Assembly (NCBI GenBank): GCA_016648135.1
Contig: JADDOH010000134.1
Coordinates: 226,172 to 290,171 of the forward strand
Direction: 5' to 3'
DNA: 64,000 bases
Origin: Agrypnia vestita
Taxonomy: Eukaryota > Arthropoda > Insecta > Trichoptera > Phryganeidae
The notes under the pieces are model-generated. The model was given only the letters and a program-made list of their open reading frames with translations. It was not told the DNA's origin and did not search any database. Below, in pieces: positions 56,205 to 64,000 of this stretch. Within the stretch, counting starts at the first letter, position 1. Each line of letters begins with the position of its first letter. The translations under genes were made by a program, and so were the position numbers.

Positions 56205-56860
56205 CTAGCTGAAACCCGTCAAAAATGACGGAACATTGGTTCGCGTCTTTGGTAAGCCCTCGTATGTATTTATAGTATCTTTTTGACGGTCCGCGGAGAG
56301 GCTGCGGTGGCAACATGCGTTAAGCGGCCGGTTCGGCCCAGTATAGTAAAGTACTTTGCTATAATACTGTGGTTCGGGTCTGCCAGCCCGGGATTCAAGT
56401 CCCATCTCCGGCCGTTTAATATGTTTTTTTAGCCGAATTCTACAAAAATACGGACGTTAAACGAAGTTACGGACAGACAGACGGAGGGATTTTCATGTTA
56501 AAGTTTGCTGATAGTTTGTGTAGGTAATTGTGCCTTATTTTTACTCACTTTCTTTTAACTCGTGGCGACGGCTTGTCGCTTGTCTGCCGAAAAAATTTGG
56601 ATCGATTTTTAACCCTTTTCCCGTGATCCAATCGAGCTGAAACTTTGCAGGCAGACTCGTGGCGACGATAAAAATGATCTAACAAATTTGAGTTTAAAAA
56701 AATAATAATTAGTTAAAGTATAATTTTGGATTTTTCGAAATTTTAACGATTTATATATTGTTTCATTTTCGAGCTCGACGCGTGGAGTAGGCGTGAATCC
56801 TGTTTCAATGAGAAAGGGAGTATAATAAAAACTTGGTTTTTATGGGTAAGTTTTTATTTC
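56205..56860 (-). mobile_element. Helitron-like element with 3' terminus at 56205
   Basis: On the minus strand the end reads a CCGTCATTTTTGACGG hairpin (56231-56216), GTTTCAG, then CTAG followed by T: the Helitron 3' signature. It has interrupted a P1 MITE fragment at 56035-56204. The interior at 56545-56860 is shared in inverse with 9895-10200. No Rep/helicase was seen; the 5' end is approximate. Confidence 0.65.
56285..56415 (+). repeat. tRNA-like segment inside the Helitron
   Basis: It has CGCGGAGAGGCTGCGGTGGC at the 5' side, a long hairpin (CAGTATAGTAAAGTACTTTG and inverse) where a variable arm would be, a B box GGGATTCAAGTCC and a closing TCTCCGGCCG that can pair with the start. It may be a captured SINE or a tRNA-Ser/Leu-like relic. 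Confidence 0.4.
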
Positions 56861-57507
56861 AAGAAATCATTCATATTTCAAGAAATCATTTCTAAAACGC
56901 AATATCAAACATAATAATTTCGTTGTCTGTCTGTTCGTAACTTGCTGGAATTACAACTTTAGCACACGCTTTACAACACGCAATAGCTCAGGCGACACGC
57001 AACAGTCGCCCACCAAATTACCGTAATTTTTCACGTGCTACATATCAAAAGTGATATGCAAATGTCATATTGATTTTCTTGCTATTTTCGAACGTTGACT
57101 ATCAGGCATGTTAAATGATTTTAGAATGTAATTTAATTCTATTTAATTACTCACTTAGCTGAATATTAAACCAACAGTAGGTATGCTACGGAGCGCGACA
57201 CGCGACATTCTTATATCCGGTGGCCAATTTTTCTCAAATTGCATTCTCGCGTCATAACTGTCAATTTTTGTCAAAAACGCGGATTGTACTATTTTATTAT
57301 TATTTTTGTAAAAATATCAATTGATAAATCCTTTCCGAAACTTTTTCATATAAAATGGTAAAAACCTTGTACGAAATTCTATTTTAAAATTTTGCAATGT
57401 TTTTATCATTTTATTCGACTTGTATTGGAGCATGAATTTGATAAAAAACTTGTATTAAAACATGAATTAATGAATTTTTCATAATCGATATAGGTTACTG
57501 TAATGAT

Positions 57508-57952
57508 TAGTGATGCAACGAATACTAATTTCGCGAACACGAATACGAATATCAAACCTACTATTCGGCGAATATGAATAATTCAACATGTAATAAATAA
57601 TACACCAGTGTTCTTTTTTTTCTGAGAGATTCAATAGTTAAAATTTACCAACAACTATCATAAAACAAAAACTATATGAAATGAACACCTAACCTTAATA
57701 ATAATCCAACGAAACTAGATGAAAGAACTCATGTTATGCTGTGAAACAAGTACCATTGACAACTTGAGAACTCAACAAATCCATTCATCCAGTGTTAGGG
57801 GAATCCCCGATAATAGAGTGCGTAGGTGTGTTCAGATACACGGTGCAGAGCCAAACCGTAATTTGCGTTGCGTTCAATTATAGTTTGTTTTTAATATTCG
57901 TGATGATATTCAGCGAATACGAATATTCGTATTCGTATTCGTTGCATCACTA
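57508..57952. mobile_element. hAT-type MITE, copy 2
   Basis: 445 bp with ends TAGTGATGCAACGAATAC and the exact inverse, and the perfect 8-bp duplication gtaatgat (57500-57507, 57953-57960). It is homologous to 4842-5396. Confidence 0.93.
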
Positions 57953-57988
57953 GTAATGATAGTTCAACTTTTTGCAAGAAATTAGTCT

Positions 57989-58165
57989 GGCGGCCCTCGT
58001 AGCCCAGTGGGCATGACACTGGCTTCCCACACCGAGGGTTCCGGGTTTGATTCCCGGTGAGGTCACAATTGCGATTTACTCAAGCCTGGGTGTTTTGTAA
58101 TATGTTTCGCTTCTGTAATTGGGCCTATTGGCCTGTTGAAGCATAAAAAGAATTAAAATTTTTTT
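57989..58165 (+). mobile_element. tRNA-derived SINE, family S2 (copy 2)
   Basis: GGCGGCCCTCGTAGCCCAGT leads, followed by an A-box region TAGCCCAGTGGGCA, B box GGGTTTGATTCC, the tail TCAAGCCTGGGTGTTTTGTA and an oligo-T end. Confidence 0.65.
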
Positions 58166-58929
58166 TTTTTAAAAGTATTGAAAAAAAATTAAAAGACACT
58201 GCATATCTCCACAACTATTGATATTAAGTCATGATTGCTTGAACATTTTCGACTCATAATCAAGGCCTGTAAGTTTTTGTCACTAGCTATAAGGCGCCTG
58301 TACACTATATGTAGATATATGTTTTTTTAGTCATGATCGTAGAAAGTTCATCGAAATTTTCCAGAAGTTATACCTACCATCTGAAGTAAATAGTTATTCT
58401 ATCCAAATGAACCCAAAACGAATAAATAATAAATAGTTTTTATCATTGTCAACTATTTAAAAAAATCCGCCCTAGAATGTACGCGAAAGTCTAGGAAGTT
58501 TTCTATGAAAAATTTAACTATTGAAATAATTACCTACTTGTTGTGTAGTAGAATCACGTTGCCTACCTTGTCGTATAGTAAAACTGTATATGACCGTAAG
58601 AAAACCTGTAGAAAACTGTAAACAAGAAATAAAACTCCAAATCTAAAGTTTTTTGTCTGTTTCGATAAAACAGTTACAAATAGGGATGTACGATCTTGCA
58701 AAAATAATCGATTTTGACGAAATAAATCGTAAATCTCTTGCATCTGCTATCTTGAAATTGTGCATTTTCTTCAAAATTTAAAAAGACTATTTCAACTCAT
58801 TTATGTCGAATTGGTAACTCAATTTTTAATTTCATTTAATATAATAATAATATTTATTTTATTTACATATTATTATATGATCACGCTACATTAATTAGTT
58901 ATTTGTATTAATTACAATTAAAAATTAAA

Positions 58930-59322
58930 TAGCATGTCCCCATACAGCAATTGTATGCTGGTATAAGGGGACAGAAAATAAAGTAAAATAAGCGGGTACA
59001 CATATTAAATATCAGCACATTGATTTGTTAAGCAATTATCTCCTCCCCATCACAAGTACCTTCAGCTGTTTATTGAATAGTTCTACACTATTTAGTTCAT
59101 TTATGCAAATGGGGATTCCATTATGAAAATCGATCGCAGTGTATAGGAAACCATATCTCTCTCTATTAGTATATAGATGTAATAAAAATGTGTGCTATAA
59201 GTTAAAAAAATTGTAGATTTGGGAAATAAAACTAAAATCTGAGATGACTGTAAATCTACAGGTCGTTCTCCTGATGAATACGACTTCAACGAAAGTCGAG
59301 AATTGTTTTCTCGGAAAAACAT
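58930..59322 (-). mobile_element. LINE 3' fragment with terminal stem-loop
   Basis: The minus strand reads FLYTAIDFHNGIPICINELN and then FNKQLKVLVMGRR, with stops nearby. The 'A...WN.IP..I....S...F...LK' rhythm is that of LINE tails. It is followed by a strong hairpin at 58936-58974 (TGTCCCCATACAGCA with its near-inverse). Confidence 0.45.
59263..59307 (+). ncRNA. Degenerate hammerhead-like core
   Basis: TTCTC-CTGATGA..GAAA-GTC-GAGAA has intact boxes and a complementary stem I (TTCTC/GAGAA), but stem II does not pair convincingly. Confidence 0.3.
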
Positions 59323-60056
59323 ACGGTTCGTATAAAATATCCGTAACCATTTATAGTTAAATATGTTAAACGACCGTAATAATAACCTTAACTCTTTAAA
59401 ACTGTAAGCTTGGTTTCAGTGAGTAGAATCCAATTTTTAAATTTCTGACAATAGATTTGTTCGTTTATTATTTTGATAAACGTAACTTCAGAACAAAAAA
59501 GTCACGTATCCGCATTTTAAAAGAAATCGGCACTTCGCTCCAATGAAATGTGTCAATTTTCCTACGTGGAGCGCACATAAAGATATGTAGATAATGTATA
59601 TTATATATAAGTTAGGAATTAATACTCGAAGAATAGAAATAATAATGATTACCGCTAGTAGCTACCAGGCGATAATGAAAACGAAACAATGTTAATGTAA
59701 CCGTAAATCGTTGCGCGATACCTGAACTACGTTCCCGACTAGAATGCGGTGATACTGTAAATACAAGGTGTAACAGAGCTAGTCCACGATACTTTACAGG
59801 TAGATTACTGCCTTGATTATGAGTCGAAAATGATCAAGCAACCATGGAGTTATACAGTATCAAAGTTTGCATTTTTTTCAATATTTCTGGCTTATTTTTT
59901 ACAAAACGTTGAAGTATCATTACAGTATCGATTACGAAAAATTCATTCGTTTCAATAAAAGTTAAATAAAATAATAAAAATCCTGAAAAAATCCAATTGA
60001 AATCAATCCAATTTGAATTGAAAGACTTTTTTATCATTTTATTTGACTTGTATTAA

Positions 60057-60966
60057 GGGGGGGTAAGGTTAATTCGTACAAAAAAAGGCGTGTTTTTGTG
60101 AATTTTTTGTGACGACACAGTTAAAAATCTCTTTATTAAAACCAATAGTACATTAAAGTATGATATTTGAAGAACATTGTGTAAAATTTTCAAGACGAAA
60201 TATTAAAAAATACGGCAATGGCAGCAATTATTCGGACGTGTCTCGGAAAAAAGTAGAATTGCGGTGTCCATCATAACTTGGTGCTAGATCATCTGAAATC
60301 AAAAAATCAAACTTCATTCGTTAGATAGGTTTTCCCAGGTAAGCTGGGAGGGTTTTTTTGAATTTCAATTTTTCAATATTTGGAACACTTGAAGGGAGAA
60401 AAAAAAAAAACGAGTTTTTTGCGAAAAAATATCGACTAATTTGATATTAAAAAATAAAAATTAATAACAAATTTGAAAAAAACTCTCCAGCGTTACCTCG
60501 TAAATTATGTACAGAAATAGTGTTCAAAATTTCAAAAGGATCGATGCAGTAGTTTTGAAGTTATGATGGATACCGACTTTGAGAACGTGAGATGTGGGGA
60601 AAACGATTTAAAGTTTTGCACACTGTAAAATTCAAAATAAAACTCAACACTTATTTTATACTTACACATAATCGTCGATGCCATGTTCACACGCCAAAGA
60701 GCTTTCATCATCAGCATCTGTTTGTCCTTGTCTACGCAAAACTCTTCTAATACAATAGCACGTCCGGTAGTCCTCAGGTGAGCGCGTCTCTTAGCTGCCC
60801 GAGCAGGTATAGAAAATCAGTCTGAGTATCGGTCAAATGTTCATAATTTCGTCAATTTTGCTCCGATTGCCTTGAAATTTTGACACAATATTCTTACGAT
60901 GTTATACATTCATTTAAAAAATTAAAAATAAAATGCAAAAAAAAAGTTAAAAACCTTACCCCTCCC
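60057..60966. mobile_element. piggyBac-like TTAA-flanked MITE
   Basis: The ends are GGGGGGGTAAGGTT and, inverted, GGGAGGGGTAAGGTT. TTAA lies on both sides (60053-60056, 60967-60970), the piggyBac target site. No transposase is present. Confidence 0.75.
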
Positions 60967-61035
60967 TTAAAGGGAATGTATTTTTCATATTAGATATAAG
61001 TTACTGTAATGGTAGTCCAATATTTTGCCAAAAAT

Positions 61036-61317
61036 AAGTCAGAAATTATTATATATTATTATATATTATCTGGTACCTAGTCTCACTACTAAGTTTACTT
61101 TTAAGTCTGGTTATGTTCATATAATATCATTATTTTCTATATGTATTTTATCCTTTATAAACTGTAACTATTACTAATTATGTATGCTATGTACTTATGC
61201 AATAAAATGAAAAAGATACGTGCCGACAAGCTGTACAAGGCTTGGGACGATCTGTAATAATAAGAATATGTATAAATTTAAATAAATAAATAAATAAAAT
61301 TAAAATAAAAAAATATT
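61036..61317 (+). mobile_element. Possible LINE 3' end with (TAAA)n tail
   Basis: The insertion ends in an AAATAAATAAATAAATAAA-type tail, typical of some non-LTR elements. No coding remnant was recognised, so the class is uncertain. Confidence 0.35.
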
Positions 61318-61447
61318 GAAAAAAATGCAAACGTTGATGTCGCATGTTAACTATTGACATTAGGTCATGGTTGCTTGAAAATTTTCGACTCATAATCAAG
61401 GCAGGAATCCACCTGTCAAGTGTTGTGGACTAGCTTTGTTTGTACCT

Positions 61448-62399
61448 AGGTATATTTTATTAGATTTCGACTAACATTTACTCCCAAAATATTGAAATAT
61501 TTTCACTATATTATGAGAAAAATACAAGATCTTACATCTCATCATTCACGGCAATTGCTGGAAGAAGAGGCTTTAGAAAACGAAGGAAATCCTGGCTGGA
61601 AAATCTGAAGCAATGGTTCGGATTCACAGTCCAACTATCACATTTCGAGCTGCAAATAAACGATCCCTAACGTTCGATAGCCGGTCCAGCATTCCAAGAA
61701 GATGAACAGGTTTCTTCTCTATACATGGAGAAGAAATATCTCAAAAATTCAAGGATGCTAATAGAATTTCCGCACCACCCACTATTTTAGAAAGATAATT
61801 TCCTTACAAATTTTACCAATTTTGTGTGTTTCTCGGTCTCTCCTTTCCAACCTTTGATCGATCTTAACCAATTTTTGCATAGTTACTCTTTGATTATATT
61901 ATCGAAGACAGGTAGATTTGAGCATGTGACAGAAAATTTAAAGAAATCATAAACATCCGCTTTCTAATGAAGGTCCCGAAGAATTAGCCAAACAAGGTGA
62001 CATTCAGAGCAAAAGAACCTCTAACAGTTATAAACCGATGGATAACTGTTGGTGATGGTATTGTAACCGGCTACACAACAGTTATTTGAGATTTGTATCT
62101 GATTGTATCGATGATTCATAACTAATTTTTCGCAATTCGACGGGCAACCATCGGTACTAAACAGTTACCAATCATCGATACAATCGGATAGAAATCTCAA
62201 ATTACAGTACCATGAGTAACCGGTTATAGTAACTCATCATACTCATATACTCCTTGCAGTTATACCGGACCGGTATATAATAATGATAATAGTTCGCATG
62301 AACACAGTCTACCTGGTTACGCTGGAATAAACACAGTATCATTATTAAATTACATGTATTATTGTAAATAATTTAAAATCGTGGATTCATCATTAAAAT
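61448..62399. other. Intergenic DNA
   Basis: No gene recognised. An imperfect inverted repeat at about 62020-62235 (GGTTATTCATGG-type strings, ATCGATGATTC and GATTGTATCGATG with inverses) may be a small foldback element. Its ends were not fixed. Confidence 0.3.
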
Positions 62400-62737
62400 A
62401 GACTCTACCTTACGCCGCCATGAATAAAGTATGAGTGAAAAACTTCTACTTCGGAAGGCAGCGAGGGCACGGTGCGTTTTTATAAGTTAGCGACCGCTGC
62501 CGCGAGCGGACGTGTCGCGTTTACCGACTGACTGGACGTCTGAAATTCTCTCGTACGAGTAGCGAATTGTTAAGAAGTGAAAAGCATTTCAATTTGCATT
62601 GAAATAAAAGTGAATTCGTAAACGAGAGCGCGCGCGAGCGATGTGTCAAATAATATGATCTCGCCATAGATAAATTCTTGCTCGAATTTCAAAGTGAAAA
62701 TTGTTTTCTTGTTCGTTTTTCGAATAGCGCGCGGAAA
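62400..62737 (+). promoter_or_regulatory. Likely 5' region of the gene starting at 62738
   Basis: The segment is GC- and CpG-richer than its surroundings, with GACCGCTGCCGCGAGCGG and GAGAGCGCGCGCGAGCG, and ends at the start codon. No canonical TATA box is evident. The call is inference from composition and position. Confidence 0.3.
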
Positions 62738-62808
62738 ATGTGGGTTGACGTGAATAAACAAGAAAGACAAAATTACATGGCGCAAACTAATGGATGCCTC
62801 ATGCCGGG
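62738..62808 (+). CDS. First exon of a second, related gene (runs past window end)
   Basis: ATG at 62738 opens MWVDVNKQERQNYMAQTNGC, then LMPG, ending in phase 2 at donor GTGAGA. Length (71 versus 74 nt), donor, phase and the pattern QN(H/Y)..(H/Q)(S/T)(D/N)G.(I/L)MP match exon 1 of the CIMIP2-like gene at 40530. LMPG also resembles the 'MPGY.GHVP' start of the family. The upstream 300 bp is unusually GC-rich with CpG runs, as expected of a promoter. No later exons are in the window, so this is a partial gene and the assignment is tentative. Confidence 0.5.
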
Positions 62809-62981
62809 GTGAGAAAAATCATTGATTATTATTATTAATTATTCATTCCGCGTTATTTCGTAGAAACGAGCAATCTACTTAAACTATGTAAATAACATGA
62901 AATTTTTAATGGTACCTATCTCATTTTATAACATTCTCAGTTAAAAAGCATACTTTTTGGCACGAATTTGCCAAATATTGT

Positions 62982-63493
62982 GTATAGAATGTCTCGCAGC
63001 TAGTAGCAAAATATTCGGTGGAGTCTTCTTTATAAAATTTTGAAAACAAAATATTATTTATCAATAATATAAATTCTGTTGATATTTCACCCAATATTTT
63101 AGTTCGACAGTTAGAGATAAGCGGTATCAAAGTTGTAGTTTTTCAATATTTTTTTTTAACTTTAGATTATTATAAAAGTAATTTAAATCAAATATTAAAA
63201 AAAAAACATTTCCTTTGATACAAGTTAGACAATAAATCGGATTAAAATTGCTACACGGTTTTAATAATTTTATTTGACTTACATCGAAGCGAATGAATTT
63301 TTAATATTCCATATAAGTTTCTTTATGACACCTACTCCAAGATAGGTCAAAATATTGAAGAAATGCAAACTTTGATGTCGCTTATCTCCTTAATCTTTGA
63401 AATTTCCAAAGTGTATAGAATATTTTCTATTCAAAATTAAATGAGGATGATTCCCCAAAAGTTTTTGCTATTAGCAACGAGACACGCTCTATA
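62982..63493. mobile_element. Foldback MITE F1 subfamily B (copy 8)
   Basis: The left arm is GAATGTCTCGCAGCTAGTAG and the right arm TTTTTGCTATTAGCAACGAG. It shares subterminal sequence (ATTTTCTATTCAAAATTAAA) with 42234-42809. It lies in intron 1 of the gene beginning at 62738. Confidence 0.65.
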
Positions 63494-63558
63494 ATACTGG
63501 ATTTTTTATGAACTTAAACGTGGGTTTCTATATTTTTTAAATAAATTTATAAATGAAA

Positions 63559-63770
63559 ATTATCATCATCATCATCATTATTTGTTGTTGCATTATCGTC
63601 ATCATTATTTACTTACTGTTGTAAGTAATAACGATGATAATAATGCAACAACAGATTCTGCAACTCTTGGTGGGTCTTGGCCCTATCAAAAATTTTCCTC
63701 AATTAATCCCCACTACGAGACATTTCTTTCCACTTTTGGATTTCTAAGGCAAATATGTTATTGGAGACAT
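63559..63770 (-). mobile_element. Decayed RTE-like LINE 3' tail
   Basis: An (ATC)n run at 63560-63579 and the GGTGGGTCTTGGCC string match the 3' tails at 20390 and 48740. A near-perfect palindrome (63583-63653, arms about 32 bp) has been inserted next to the trinucleotide tail. Confidence 0.55.
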
Positions 63771-64000
63771 TAATATTGATATAATTATATTAAGAATATA
63801 CAAGGTGTCCCGTATCTCGACTTCAAGCCGAAATCAGAAGAATATTTAAAAAAATCTATGTCATGTGTTTTAAAAATTTTAAGCATTTAAAAAAAATCAA
63901 AAAAATCTGTACCCTGTGACGGTCTTTTCACTCCTGTTGCTGCAAATCTTTATTTTTATTTTTATTTTTATTTCGATGTAGTCCTGAATAATGCTTCTGT

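Larger units (their letters stand above)
57361..58306. mobile_element. Foldback MITE F1 (copy 6), interrupted twice
   Basis: The centre and right arm are recognisable (TTTTCGACTCATAATCAAGG, TCACTAGCTATAAGGCGCC). The hAT MITE 57508-57952 and an S2 SINE at 57989 are inserted within it. The left arm is lost. Confidence 0.65.
59763..61447. mobile_element. Foldback MITE F1 (copy 7) split by two insertions
   Basis: The left arm is at 59763-60050 and the right arm at 61318-61447, both with the GAGTCGAAAATG / TTTTCGACTCATAATCAAGG marks. A TTAA-flanked element (60057-60966) and an AT-rich (TAAA)n-ending insertion (about 61036-61317) lie between them. Confidence 0.65.

Overview
The window is AT-rich eukaryotic DNA, almost certainly from an insect. 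Host genes have large introns with GT-AG boundaries, and the rest is packed with insect-type transposable elements: Helitron, hAT, pogo/Tigger, PIF/Harbinger, piggyBac-like, mariner, Penelope-like and RTE-like LINE remnants, tRNA-derived SINEs and foldback MITEs. There is no prokaryotic organisation, no operon and no CRISPR. The insect order cannot be settled from the sequence alone.

Region 1 (4.3-34.4 kb, minus strand) is one host gene: the actin-binding adaptor Abp1/drebrin-like. I join nine exons from an ATG at 34406 to a stop at 4288. All junction phases agree and give 601 codons: an ADF-H domain, a charged coiled coil, an acidic low-complexity linker and a C-terminal SH3 domain. Its introns (up to about 9 kb) hold most of the mobile elements. 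Intron 1 contains an intact 523-codon pogo/Tigger-derived transposase ORF that has lost its first catalytic Asp, so it may be domesticated.

Region 2 (36.1-38.4 kb) is a Helitron-associated satellite. Its monomers of roughly 110 bp carry perfect, contiguous heat-shock elements (alternating nGAAn/nTTCn pentamers), about 16 monomers in all. This is the most striking structure in the window. A 1.6-kb non-autonomous hAT element with an exact 8-bp target duplication follows (38.6-40.2 kb).

Region 3 (40.5-48.5 kb, plus strand) is a five-exon gene with GYTGxI motifs, like the DUF2475/FAM166 (CIMIP2) family of ciliary microtubule inner proteins. A 288-bp phase-matched exon is present twice, and a related 5' part forms the terminal exon. 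The protein therefore holds three tandem GYTGHIS modules. The internal exons look like hybrids of the terminal exon's head and exon 2's tail, made by unequal crossing-over. A similar first exon at 62738 suggests that a paralogous gene begins there and runs out of the window.

Region 4 (48.6-64 kb) is mainly mobile DNA. It includes an RTE-like LINE tail, a Penelope-like fragment (GIY-YIG end plus a downstream hammerhead-ribozyme core), a mariner transposase remnant, a Helitron end, SINEs, nested foldback MITEs, a piggyBac-like TTAA element and a 9-bp-period minisatellite with a perfect 39-nt palindrome. Hammerhead-like cores recur at several Penelope-type sites across the window, including a head-to-head pair in Abp1 intron 2.
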